NCBI RefSeq assembly: GCF_021018895.1
Contig: NC_079373.1
Span: 23,511,376 to 23,575,375 of the forward strand
Direction: 5' to 3'
Length of the DNA stretch: 64,000 nt
Source of the DNA: Seriola aureovittata
Taxonomy: Eukaryota; Chordata; Actinopteri; Carangiformes; Carangidae
In this document: positions 23,900-35,617 of the stretch, piece after piece
How the letters are laid out: each line of letters starts with the position of its first letter
Position numbering within the stretch: the first letter of the stretch is position 1
Notes under the pieces: generated by a model
Databases searched by the model: none
What the model was told of the DNA's origin: nothing
The model's input: only the letters and a program-made list of their open reading frames with translations
Program-made: the position numbers and the translations under genes

Positions 23900-25860
23900 G
23901 GTTTATATGCTGCAGTCACAAAATTGGATAGATTGACTTTAACATCTTGTCAGTCAGGAGGTGGGAGTTAATGGCGAGGAAGTATTTGAAGTTATTTTAC
24001 TTCATAATTTCCACAAAATTTAGAGTCCTAACAGGATTAAAGTTCATAATCTGACATTTGACGGATTTAAAACTGCCCTGTGTGTCTTATATTATGTCTA
24101 TAGACACATGCATGTGTAAAAAGCTCCTCTTATCTCCACTGGGCTATTTTGGGGTTTGATGATAGCTTTCAGAGTCTGGAGCATTTTATCTGACTCTGGG
24201 AAATGTTACACCCACTCAGAGTCATTGGATAGTGATACAGGATGACACCGTTTCTTCTTCTCTTCCCAAGAAAAAGTCATTTTGGAGCCGCATGTTTCTG
24301 GTGTTGTGAAACATGTGGACCATGTACTGTTTGTTGTTTTGAACAGGAAAATTCTGATTTGCACAAAGGCAGCAATGACATTTGATATAATCCAATCTCT
24401 TGTAAACCACTGGCTGTTTTGTATGAATACATAAACAATAGTTTAAGTAGGACTTGGAGGACTTTTCTCGGTGCTGCATGGATCGGTTGGCTCTCCAACT
24501 TCATCACACAGTGCCACCTACTGCTCATCTTCTGTACCTGCGACTCCCCCCACTGCTCTGCCTATTACTGTAAACACTAGTTAGAAGTTTCAAAAACCAG
24601 TTAGACACGGAGTTAATGGAGCAGATGCCCTGAGGAGCCTGAAAAGCTAAAGCTTGTATGCAGGTATAATTAGAATCAAAAATGAGTAAAGTGTAAAAGG
24701 ACCTCAGGGCCAGAATCAACCAGGGGAGCGGTTCCACTAACATGGTCCCTGCTGTATTACCAAATGCAGCATGTTTAATTATATCTATATATGAAGAATA
24801 GAGTGGGTTCAGTAAGCGCTCGTTCTACCTTTGTGAATAACAAATGACTGTATACCGCAGTGCCATTCTAACCTATGTGGCATTTTGTGTACTTCTGCTC
24901 TCGTGCGGTTTTTCATACTGTAGTTTGGGCACGTCTGGGTTTTCAATTAACGAACATCCATTTTGGTTGCATTATTGTTGTTGGCGTATAAATACCTTGC
25001 CACTTTCAAGGACATTTCGTGTGTCATGTCTTTGCACTTTAAAGTATTCGCTTGTCATTTTAGTTGTAGTTGGGGGTGAAGGGGTTCGTTGGTAGTGAAA
25101 TGACACACGAAAAGCATGAAATACATCTTATTCATAGGTCATTTGGTGAACAATATTACCACATTACAATAAAACCCTCGCCACTACTAAACTTTCATTG
25201 CTCAGAATGCAAAAGCAAAACTTGTCTTGGATCATAGATTCCGAAAATGATTTCTGTACGTCCAGCAGATCTCAGATTCTGCAGAACACTATCATCATCA
25301 AAGGTGATTTAATCTTTGATAGTAAAAAGTTTAAGTAGGTCATTAAGAAGACAATCCCATTCTTGAAAGATAAAAATAAAACCTGTGCTCCAGCTGAGGA
25401 GGGCACCTGAAACTCTGCAGCTGTTCACCGACCCTGCCAGTTTTCTCTGTGCAATTATTATAGTAGAGGTGAAAGGGCATCGTTGAACCTCCCTGAGTTT
25501 TATTTTTAAGGCAAACCTCACCAATTTGTGCCAGAGCTAGATCTAAGCCTGACCAGAAAGGAAGACAAGCAGCTCAGCAGCCACCGTGTATCCACCAGGA
25601 GAGTGTACACACACTCCGCTTCTGCCAGGCTGAGACAAACAATGAGAATCTACTTTATGCTACTGCGTCAGTGTGTTGGTGGGATGCGTAGGGAAGGCTG
25701 GCCGCAGGGTCTGACAGAGACGCCGGTGGGGGAAACAGAGAAACTTGGCCTCAGCGGTCGGGTCATCATAGTGCACGCAGCCTTAAACCCCATGGCTACT
25801 TTGTGCAGAACAAACCAGCAGTGGAGTATTTACCTGGATTGAGTGAGTGCTTGGGCTGCA
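23900..25860. other. Intergenic, no gene
   Basis: Several open frames of 60-104 codons (24222-25842) have no recognisable domain, splice partner or supporting composition. Confidence 0.55.
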
Positions 25861-25867
25861 GTTGTCC

Positions 25868-25926
25868 GTGTGTGTGTGTATGTGTGTATGTGTGTGTGTG
25901 TGTGTGTGTGTTGTGTGTGTGTGTGT
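25868..25926. repeat. (TG)n microsatellite, interrupted
   Basis: TG repeat with two TA units and one TT interruption. Confidence 0.95.
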
Positions 25927-26332
25927 CTCCCTCAGGGCACCAGAGGAGCAGAGAGCTGCTGGGAGAATCTCTGCCCATCAGACTGTTGCCAGAACAGCCT
26001 ACACACGCTGAGAGTGAGGAGGAGTGAGGATGTGCGGAGCCGGGCAGACATGGAGGATTATTGAGTTCACAGGAATCTCAGATAGCACCGTTTGATCAGT
26101 GATGAGCTATTTCTGGTCAGCAATATGTATTCATCCTGTGCACTTTAATTTTGTGCTTCAGGACATTATTCTGCGTAGGATGCACACATTTAAAGTAAAG
26201 AATTCTTATAGTACTGGATAGTGACAGTTGAGAGGCCGACAGTAAAGATTAAGACAATAAAGACATCTTACAGTAACCAAATCACCAAACCAAACTCAAC
26301 ATGTGCTTTTATGGGAGTTATGTGCATTAGCC

Positions 26333-26481
26333 ACAGCTAGGCTAAGCTATCGCCCTGCTCTCAGCCTTTATGCTAAGCTAAGTTTAACCCTCTGTTGGCT
26401 GTAGCTCCATATTTACCATATTTACAAACTTCTCATTTAACTCAGCAAAAAAACAAATAAGCATTTTTCCACAAAACAGTA
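26333..26481 (+). mobile_element. ATGCTAAGCTAAG-family repeat, copy 1
   Basis: TTTATGCTAAGCTAAGTTTAA followed by GTTGGCTGTAGCTCCATATT; a common fish dispersed repeat also found at 46505 and 48955, all on the plus strand. Confidence 0.6.
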
Positions 26482-27287
26482 CATCTGCAAATTTCTGTGA
26501 CTGACTGACTGAGTGATGAAGTCGCCAGGTGTTGGACTTTTCCCATTGGCTGTTGCTCTACTACATCATCAGGGGGCGTTTACAGTGGATCCACCCCAGC
26601 TTTCTACTGCATCTCCTCAAATACTGACTGAGGCATTTGTTTACCACAACTGCAGAAGGTAACAGGCCCTAACGTGTATTTTATCATCAACAGGGACACA
26701 ATAGAAAAGCAACTTCGTTATCACCAGAATCTGGTCTGAATGATTCCCAGCTACTTCTCTTCCCGTCTGTCATGGGATTGTAGCTAAGCTAACGTGGGCA
26801 TAACATTTTGAATTATGCATCCCAAAAAAAAATGAAGCCACTGTGCTAGCAAACCTGTGTTTCTCCTCCTCTCCTCTGCTCTCCTCTCCTGTACACAGAA
26901 CTGTAATTATGGTGTCTTCTTTTTCTTATTAGCAGATAAGACTCTCATAATTGTTCCCTAGAGAGTCTGTCTAAACTTAATTAATGCTGGCTAAACAGTA
27001 CCCTCTCTCTTTCCGTCTCTTTCTATTCCTCTTGCCCTCTATCTCTCTCGCTCTCTTTGTCCTCCTCACCCCTCTCTTTCTGTCTATTTGTGTCTCTCCC
27101 TCTTATTAGACAATAGCAGCAGGGAGAAGAAACCCGGCTCGTCAATGATAAGTGCAAGAAAGCCCTGCACAGGAAAATGAAAGCTGGAATTGACACAGGC
27201 TTGACTCAGACAACACTGAACAACCATTTGGGGGTTATTGCTGTTGTGTGTGCTAACATACTCGATGAACTGAATAGTGTGTGTGAA

Positions 27288-27289
<2 letters not shown>

Positions 27290-27343
<54 letters not shown>
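27290..27343. repeat. (GT)n then (GA)n compound microsatellite
   Basis: About twenty GT units joined directly to seven GA units. Confidence 0.96.
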
Positions 27344-27470
27344 GATCTAATTCCTCTGAGCGGTGTAAGCCCTGAAATCGTGCTCTGATCTTCAGCTCAG
27401 TAGCCCACTCTCTTTATTCCCATTTGTTTGACTTAGAGAGATTAGCCATTAATTACTGGCTAGAGAAATT

Positions 27471-27472
<2 letters not shown>

Positions 27473-27515
<43 letters not shown>
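27473..27515. repeat. (CA)n microsatellite
   Basis: Pure CA, complementary to the GT tract 145 bp to its left. Confidence 0.97.
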
Positions 27516-27517
<2 letters not shown>

Positions 27518-27648
27518 CACAGACACAACCACACACAGATATTGTGGTGTAGAGCCGTTAAATAGCGCTCATTACACCGGCCTTACTGCACAGGCCGAAG
27601 GTATAGAAAGCTGAGACAGCATCGTGTAACAGGAATCACATACACGTG

Positions 27649-27691
27649 TACACACATGCACACGCACACACACACACGCACACCGACACAT

Positions 27692-27724
<33 letters not shown>
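27649..27724. repeat. Imperfect (CA)n with CG interruptions
   Basis: CA tract with several CGCA and TGCA steps. Confidence 0.95.
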
Positions 27725-27725
<1 letters not shown>

Positions 27726-29000
27726 CTGCTGGGGAAACTATTGGTTAAAAGATGCTGTTCTGGGCGAATCTGGCGGGTTTTAGCTGAGTATAACATCAGC
27801 CTCCCGCGTGAGAGAGCAGGGGATTAGCAGTGGAGAGACAAGCTGACCAAAGCCAAGACAGGATGAAGAATATCACAAACACAAGACACCTGAGCAAGCA
27901 CAAAGACAGGCTGCTCAGTGTTTACACAGAGCCCATCAAAGCTTTCCAAAGCCCTTTACATCATGTAGAGCTTCATTTCACTCTGTGCAAATGAGCCCCC
28001 TGACCCCCAGATTAATACAATAGAATATAGTAATAGTAGAAGTCTGACACATTGGCAAAGATAAACTTAATGTGCAAATTATTCTTTTCATCTCAATAAT
28101 AGATCAAACCCACATGGACCTAACACCTAACTATGTTCCTCAGCTCTCCAGAGCATTTTAGTGTCTTTCGGCTCAGTGTCTTGATTTTCCTCTCTCACTG
28201 AGCTCATTTCCAGCCGCATCTGTCAGCAAAAACGTGTTGATATACCCACTATGTGTGCGCAACTTGCCCATCACTAAAGGCTAGTAACTAGCTGATGAAT
28301 ATAGTTGTAGCACTCCCCTCAATAGACCTTTTACTAAGGGCAGGCTTCTGGGTTCATTTATTGTATTTTAACCATAACTTTTTAAAGTAATTTCTCTGAA
28401 GTAATTTGGATTTCATTTTTAATACACAATCAACTGATACACCTAGATGAATTCACCTTTTTAATCTTAGAACTTTGAATAAAGTGTTTCTTACCTGACT
28501 GTCTGTCCCTTAAAACATGAAATATAGTTACTTTGAATTACTTTGTGTTGCTTCACACTCTCCAAATAACAACAGTTAAATGATAACTCACCTTTAAGCA
28601 GTCACTATGCTCACTTCTAACTCTAGCGAAGGAAATATCACGAGACCCTTTTTAGAAAAATAAACAAATCAATGATTTACTTCAATTTTTAAATGCATTA
28701 AACAAAACATCAGTACATTTTAACTGAGAATATGTTCAGAGTAAATTCTTTGTGGTCTTCCCTTTTTTTTAATCACAACACCTAGGCTAGATCATGAAAT
28801 GAAAAAATACCTTTTCAGTGAAATAGAACACTTTTAAGTTCCCAGAAATGTATAGCCTACTCCTTTAAGTTTCAATAACACTACTCTTTAAGTTTCAAAA
28901 ATACCTTTTAAGTTGCAAAATTACTTTCAAGTTACTCAAATTACATTTTAAATTTTAGTTACTTTACTATTACTTACTAACACAACTCAGTGGGCCCACA
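27725..29000. other. Intergenic, AT-rich
   Basis: 28700-28980 repeats TTTAAGTT-like motifs irregularly; otherwise nothing identified. Confidence 0.5.

Positions 29001-29001
<1 letters not shown>

Positions 29002-29042
<41 letters not shown>
29002..29042. repeat. (CA)n microsatellite
   Basis: Twenty CA units bordering the CpG-rich region. Confidence 0.96.
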
Positions 29043-29043
<1 letters not shown>

Positions 29044-29174
29044 CCGGCAAAACAAAATAACCCCGTTGCAGGCCTGATATGGTGACTTCTGAGTGCGAGG
29101 AAATCCAACTTTACAACGATCCAGGAACAGTAAAGGAAAAGTGTTACCTCCAATCCAAAGAACAGCAGTTTACC

Positions 29175-29253
29175 TGGTCCGAGTCCTGAAGGCGACACTG
29201 CAGGTAGATTGAAGACAGGCCGGTGAGCAGGCGATGGAGCCTCCCTGGCATGA
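29175..29253 (-). CDS. Possible first coding exon of an unidentified minus-strand gene
   Basis: The minus strand at 29253 reads ATG and gives MPGRLHRLLTGLSSIYLQCR followed by LQDSDQ, ending at a donor-like CAG|GTAAAC near 29175. The frame is open upstream through the minisatellite (Ala/Ser/Cys repeats) with no earlier ATG. I do not recognise the product and find no partner exon. It could be chance. Confidence 0.2.
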
Positions 29254-29780
29254 TGACCGACGATGACGCGTCACACGCACTGGCAGCCTCCAACGATGAC
29301 GCGTCACACGCACAGGCAGCCTCCAACGATGACGCGTCACACGCACAGGCAGCCTCCAACGATGACGCGTCACACACACTGGCAGCCTCCAACGATGACG
29401 CGTCACACGCACTGGCAGCCTCCAACGATGACGCGTCACACGCACTGGCAGCGGCCGATCCGAATCCTCGTGCTCCCGCGCTGAGACCACACGCACAGCC
29501 GATAGCAGAAGCTGGTTTAGCTCCTCACGGCTAAGTCCGTTCGCTTTGATAGCGAATGCTAACAACGCACTACGAGTTAGCTCAGTAGCTGGGCTAAGCT
29601 AACAACAGTGCAGCTTCGACAGGAGTTCCGAGCTGAAACTTCTCGAGCTGTACCGGTTCCGAGTGTCGAGCAGACAGTCTCTTGGACACTGAAAACTATA
29701 CACTTAACTGTTATCTCTGTAGACTTTCACACTCGCGGCCATGTGTGTCCGTTGTGCCTTGTCATATCGTCGTCCCGCTT
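29220..29780. promoter_or_regulatory. CpG-rich region, possible promoter
   Basis: CpG is markedly denser than in flanking DNA, both inside the 33-bp minisatellite (four per unit) and to its right (for example GCGGCCGATCCG, CTCCCGCGCTGAG, AGTTCCGAGTGTCG-like stretches). This fits a CpG island, but no transcript is identified. Confidence 0.4.
29261..29452. repeat. 33-bp minisatellite, 5.8 copies
   Basis: The unit starts CGATGACGCGTCACACGCAC and ends TGGCAGCCTCCAA. Units differ at one or two positions (CTGG/CAGG, CACG/CACA); the last is cut short at GGCAGC. The period of 33 keeps several frames open on both strands (11-residue repeats such as NDDASHALAAS on plus, LEAASACDASS on minus). Each unit carries the 10-bp palindrome TGACGCGTCA. 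Confidence 0.97.
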
Positions 29781-30574
29781 TTTTTTTTTTTCAAAACACA
29801 CATGCTCACACTTCCGGTCTCAACCTGTAAATCACACCTTAACCAAACAAATGACCTAGATCACAGTTCTTCTCAATCAGTACTTCCTGTCTCCACATGA
29901 ATTACTTCAAAATAAAATGAAATATTTAACAAAGTACATTTGTGTCATTTTAATCTTATTTGTTACACCTTACTCTTTTATCAAACTATTTTAAACTTTA
30001 TGAATTATTCATTTCACATTTTTAATACACTTTTAATAACAGTTTTAACCAAATATGAACCTTTCTAACCCATAAATTATTCATTATTTATTTTATGAGT
30101 AAGGATTCTTAACAGGGTTACATAGTAAAAGCATTTAGCTGCTTAACAACCATTAGCCCATGCTAGCATTGCCATGATATGGTGCACAGCAATGCCGGCA
30201 GTAAGCCAGCTAGCGATAGCTACATTTGCCAAACACGTTCACGCTATCGGTAACAGCAAGTTAGCTAACGTGATCATGACCTCTGAAGCCGGTCACTAAC
30301 GAAAACGGACATGTAACATTATGTAGCCATCAGGTTATACATGGAGGAGAGCCAAGCCAGTTCCGAGTCAAGCTGGAGCCCTTTCGCAGCTTGTTGGGTT
30401 CTCCGTCTCTGTAAAGCCAAACCAGTATTGGCTCCACGGTTGGACTGGGAAAGAAATTCAACTTTAGACTTTTATTCGCTTTGACCAGCTGCACGAATTA
30501 CACTGATGGAGCCGATAAAGACACTGAGGAAGCTGGTAAAAAGTTTATAATCTTTATGGTTATATTGACGTACC

Positions 30575-30640
30575 ACCGGCTGACCTGGATTTGAACCGGT
30601 AGTCCCCATGGTCAGTCCACCTGAGGCCTTTTAAGACAAA
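30575..30640 (-). mobile_element. tRNA-derived SINE-like fragment
   Basis: The minus strand has an A-box-like GCCTCAGGTGGA and a consensus B box GGTTCAAATCC with tRNA-like spacing. The T stem does not pair properly, so this is not a functional tRNA. Confidence 0.35.
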
Positions 30641-31387
30641 GACCTGGTTTCTTCAGTGGAGGAAATCCTGGAAGGTTGCTTTTACCAACTAATGGTTTAA
30701 CAGGAGGGACTCACATGCACCAACATGCACACGTATATGCACTAAGAGTTTGGAAAGAACATCACACAAACCAAGACATGAATTTACCGATTGCTGGAGC
30801 AACCCTGTCCTGGACACTTCCTTCCCCTCACCCAGAGCACAGTCACAAGGCAAAGACAATAAAAATGTCATTCCTCAAAGTGACGTATTATTCTTTTAGG
30901 TTACAATCGGAGGCATAAAAAGCAGGGTTATCTGTCCTGTGATTCATGGCTGTATCTTCTTTCAATTCACAGAAACCTTCGCTGCCGCCACATTTCGTTC
31001 TGTTGACTCAAAGTTCGCCTGCGTTTGAAGAGTCAAGGTCAACGACAGGAGGCTGAAATAAGCGGCTCAGCTTTCATCTCAGGGACAGAAATGATTCTTC
31101 AAACATGTTTTATTCATCAGGCAACTGCCTCACCTCTAAATGAATCAATGAATATTTTTTTTTGTTTGTTTTATATGTGGCTTCCTGCAGAGAAAAACAT
31201 TAATATGAACAGACAAGAACATTTGATTACTTGCTGTAACACTTTCCAGAAGGTGGAGAACCCTGACTGCAGGTTTAGGCCTGTACTGTGCGAGTCTGCC
31301 TCCCTCTGGTGGATACATCGTGTATTACGTTACACAGTTTATTCATCAATGACATGGGTCACATATCAGCATGTTTGTTTTCACAAA

Positions 31388-34300
31388 TTTATTGTCTTTA
31401 TTGTTTAAATTCACCAAAATTTTTTCTGCATAACTACATCCAACAGCATTCATAGTTGTCGTCACTGTGACCTCATCAACACCCGAGTGACGACAGTGTG
31501 ACATCATCAGCGCCGCCATGACATCACAGCATCGTGACATGGCTCAAACGGCAGAAAAAAACTACTGACAGTCGGTCCATCCCAGAGTCCGTCATCAATA
31601 AAAGCATCTCGCCGCTACCCGTGTAAAGCACAAACATTGCACATCAACTTATAGCATAGCATCAAGTCTCCCTCAATTTACTGCTGAAAAACCAAAATCC
31701 ACCCGCCCCTCTCTTTAACATGGAGTCAAATAAAATGATAGACATGAGTGGAAGCGTTTCTTCTTCAACCAAACATGGGTTTATACACCGAGTATGATTT
31801 AAAATACAATGGTTGTTCTGGTAATTATTACGATGAACACCGATAGCACTGTGATCTCATACCTTTGCTTTCTTTTCCCTAAATATCCACAGCTAACATT
31901 TATCATGTGCAGACCTAAATTCAGAAAAGAGAGGAATCCTAAATAAACTCAACTGGAAGAGGACGATTTCTTACCTGTGCTACTTTCTAGATACAGGCGT
32001 CATTTGACACGTAATTAAACAATATCAAATGATGTATTTGCATTTTTAAATGTATCTAGGTATATTTTATAAGTTGATATTCCCTTTTGAATTTGCATTT
32101 GAAGCCATACATATAGAGACAAGACCTTAGATGGGATTTTAGAAATACTGTCCCCCACGGCAACCCCACCCCCCCTAAGAAATTTTTGACCAGCCACCAA
32201 AATAGTCTGAAAAGATTCGTTCTCACATTTCCTATATTTCTTCCATTGTTAAAATATATTTTCTGTAAATTTTCTCTTCCTATATATTTATTTATTTGTT
32301 TCAAAGCTGGTGTGTTTATGTTTTTCTCCTAAAAACAGTCAAATTTAAGAGTTTTGACTCTAAAAAAAAAATAAATAAAAATCTGGCTTTAAAACTTCCC
32401 TATGTGTAACTTTTGTGTTATTGTATAATGCACATTACCCCTCAAGTCGTTAGAAGCTTCAATTCTCTAATTTAATACTGTGCACACATCCTTGGTGTAC
32501 AGCCCTGTCTATGGGTCAAAAAAAAGGGCGTCATAAATAAGCTGGATATTTAAAAACGTTTTTTCTTCTGATTATGCCCGTACAGCTTTGCACTTATGTA
32601 TGTTTTATACATCTATAGAATCAGAATATTTCATGCTATACAACAGCATTTTTGCATTGATTTTGCTTTTTTTCTGTCATGGTTTGGCCCCTTTACAAAA
32701 GTGCTCATTTCATTTCAAACTAAACTTACTATCTTTACATTTCTATCTATACTATCTATCCGTTCTGCCTCATCAGTCCCTATCTAATATACTCTCATTT
32801 GGTATCATTTGCCACTTTTGATACAACACTGTATATCTTCGCTGTTTTTTTGTCCACTTGGTGAAGTTAATATATGGCTATAATCTCCTTTGGTACCATC
32901 TACACGATGAGAAGCCTAACGTACAGTGTGCTCATAGATTTCCAGTTGTCCTCAGAAAAAATGAGGGTAAATATAATTTAGACTGTGACATTCTTTGTAC
33001 TAAAATTTACATCGTTTAGACTATAAGACTATATTAGGTTTAAACATAAAGAATACTGTAAATGCAGGGTTAGATCTGCTCTACATGTCACTCTAAACTC
33101 TCCATCTGTTCCTTTTTGTAATATGTTTCCTGTAATATTTTAAGTTCTGTGTTAGCAACACTATGAACCACGATGATCCAGATGATACTGAAATGTGTGC
33201 ATCCTTCAGAAAGTTTCAAAAACAGTCCTTCATCGTAAACGCTGAGAAACCAAAAAAGGAAGAAAAATGGCATCCGAACAACGTCAAGCAAAGTTTCCCT
33301 CCCACACTACTTGCATAAATCTCTTTGTTAAATCATCTGCTATATACAGTAATACATTTAATTGTTACATACACGGCTCATCCAAGCCCTGCAAATCTCT
33401 TGAACAGTACTATACCATATTCCAGCGACCACATATTCATCCCTCTCCATCAAGACCAAAATAACCAAAAGTCAAAGTTCCTTATACAGTAGACACCTTT
33501 CAAGTAAAAGAAGTGTTTTTTCTAAGAATACTGGTGTGTTCACATAATTGCAACAGACCCGAGTCAAACAACAATTGAAATCACCTCTAATCCAACTCAT
33601 CGTATATGTGAATGTTTTGTTTTTAATCCCAAGGCGTTAAAATCTGTCAAACCTCTGCAGCGACTGCAAAGCTACAAGTCACAGAACTGCATGTGAGCGG
33701 GATTTCAGCGTGTGTTTTTGACCCAGGTCCGTCTAATGGTTAGCAGACAAAACTTCATAATCAGATGATCGACAGAACATTGTGACTAATTCTTGTTTTC
33801 ATTACTGAATCTGATGAAGGAAAAAGGTAAATGAAGTAATTCTTTTTTAAAAGTACAGAAATGCCATCATAACCACAGACAACTAAGCCGCCATTTTCTC
33901 TGCTTCAAAGAATGTAATTATTATTTTTTTTTGCCTTGAAATAAGGTGAGTGAAAGAGAAACACTCACTACATCTTTTTTTGTACAGTAATCCATTGATA
34001 ATAATCAATGCACAAAAGTAAAAGACAAAACCACACAAATATCCAAAAACTGAAATTGAGACAGCTCAAGACAAGATTTTTTTTTTTCCTTTTTCCTTTG
34101 ATTTTTTTTTTTTTGTCACTTAAGTTTAAAATACACATATTAACCAGCTGTAGAAGGTTTACATAGGAATTTGGATTCATCAAAAAAAAAAAGAAAAAAA
34201 GAAAAAGAAAAAGAAAAGCACAGTTTTAAGTCAGTCCAGCATTCCTGGCTTCAGAGTGGACTTAGGGGGCAAGTCCAGGAAGGTCCAGTCCAGTCCAGTT

Positions 34301-35587
34301 CACAGGAGTAGACTACTGGCCGCGGCCGGGGCACTACTGTACTGATGACGCAGTGCCGAGTGCCATCGTGTGCCGGGCGGATGGCTGTTACTGTACGATG
34401 ATTGCTGGGGCAGAGAACTCGTCACACTGCACTGCATGTCACGCTGTACTGTACTCACCCTGTTCGCCCGCACTGCGCGCACACACTCACACACACACAC
34501 ACACACACACGAAGGTGCGTGTGTGTTGTTTAGGCAGGGAAGCACAGTACAGCTTCACGCAGCTCATCTCCCGCTTAGTTCAGTTCAGCAGCGTGATGGG
34601 GGGCCTCTGGCTGTACAGTGGTGGTCACTACAGAAGAGGCAGTCTACATAGAGATAGTGACTAGGGGCCCAGAGGGGCCGGTGAGGGCCGGTGAGGCCCG
34701 GGGGCTCAGGGAGCAGAAAGAATACAGAGAGAGAGAGAGAGAGAGAGAGATTTATGGCTGAGCATTTGCATTGGTAAGGACATTGAAGTGGAGCTTTGAC
34801 CAGGTGAGAGGGCTTAAAGGGCAGAGGAGTTCTGAGGGATGAGAAATGCTTTGAGCTGCAGATGAAATGGGCTGAGAGTGGATAGATGGAGGCCAGACCA
34901 GTGGAGCGAGGGGACAGTTGGAGATAAGGTGGGGGCAGAGGGGATCCACCGGTGATGAAGGGAGGGGGTGGTGATAAAGCTCCAGAGAGTCTTCTGTGAG
35001 AAGGAGGTCCTCTACCCAAAGAGACACCTGCAGGAAAACAGACAGAGCTGCCGTCACATTACACATTCACGTTCATTTTTCCCTCAGCAGCTTCTGTCTG
35101 TTAGTATTTCTGTTGCATCCATTTATGTATTATATGTGTTGCACCATCCATTTTTATTTAACCTTAGTAAAAGAGCAGTGGTTTGCAGACAGGAGTCAAT
35201 GGTGCGGATATGTCTGTGTGAGCTTACATTCCCATTAGTGACTGAGCTAAGATAACCAGCTAATGAGTTAGCTAACTGACTGTTAGCAAGCTCATTAGCG
35301 TGGAGATTATCACCACTGGGAGGTGATGGTGATTTGTTTCAGTCGGAGAGAAGATTCATTGTTGCAGAGACATCATGCTTTTACATGTGAATCTTATAGT
35401 TTAAAGTTGTTTCTTTACAGGTACCAGCGTGTCTTTGGGTGTAAATATAAGTAAGACTTCAACCTAATAAACTGACAAGTTACAGAAAGTCCCATCATCA
35501 CTAAACAAACACGACAGCGTATTAAACAGCAGCGGTGAGATGAGCTGACCCACCGAGTTTCCACTCAGGTGTCACAGGTTGACGATT
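31388..35587 (-). other. Probable 3' UTR of the KIAA1549-family gene
   Basis: Downstream of the stop the minus strand is AT-rich, has few long microsatellites between 31400 and 34200 and no coding-like frame. It contains short CA (34480-34510) and GA (34726-34750) tracts and A/T homopolymers (34079-34090, 34106-34115, 34183-34216). A minus-strand AATAAA lies at 31388-31393. Extent is inferred only; the end could lie at any of several earlier AATAAA hexamers. Confidence 0.35.
34752..35027 (-). CDS. Alternative terminal exon candidate (91 codons)
   Basis: The sequence TCTGTTTTCCTGCAG ends at 35028 and is followed in phase 0 by VSLWVEDLLLTEDSLEL and a Pro/Ser-rich stretch to a stop at 34752. 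Joined to exon J it stays open. A second frame from the same site (SLGRGPPSHRRLSGALSPPP) looks more like the proline-rich family tail but is out of phase. It may instead be 3' UTR of exon K. I cannot tell which is used. Confidence 0.25.
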   Translation of the reverse strand: MSLWVEDLLLTEDSLELYHHPLPSSPVDPLCPHLISNCPLAPLVWPPSIHSQPISSAAQSISHPSELLCPLSPLTWSKLHFNVLTNANAQP

Positions 35588-35617
35588 TCAGCAGATGGTT
35601 TCAAGGTGACGTGAGTT
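35588..35617 (-). CDS. kiaa1549l: Terminal coding exon K (residues 543-551 plus TGA), preferred
   Basis: A strong acceptor (TTCTCTTCTCCCTGCAG) lies only 93 nt downstream of the exon J donor. Entered in phase 0 it reads NSRHLETIC and stops. The tail ends T-I-C, loosely resembling a class I PDZ ligand with Cys at the last position (speculative). The tiny 92-nt intron is normal for a teleost. The alternative is the acceptor at 35027, also phase 0, which would give a 91-residue unrelated tail. Confidence 0.65.
   Translation of the reverse strand, partial: NSRHLETIC

Noticed and set aside
25528..25842. 104-codon plus-strand frame
   Set aside because: No known domain and no exon borders in matching phase; treated as chance.
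29223..29534. Plus-strand NDDASHALAAS repeat protein
   Set aside because: Lacks an ATG start and exon borders; the 33-bp period keeps several frames open automatically.
30575..30640. Functional tRNA gene on the minus strand
   Set aside because: The B box is good but the T and acceptor stems do not pair, so only a SINE-like fragment is supported.
34585..35019. Minus-strand frame SLGRGPPSHRRLSGALSPPP as the gene's tail
   Set aside because: Composition fits the family, but exon J ends in phase 0 and the acceptor at 35027 does not place this frame in phase; only a poor GTCACC donor in exon K would allow it.
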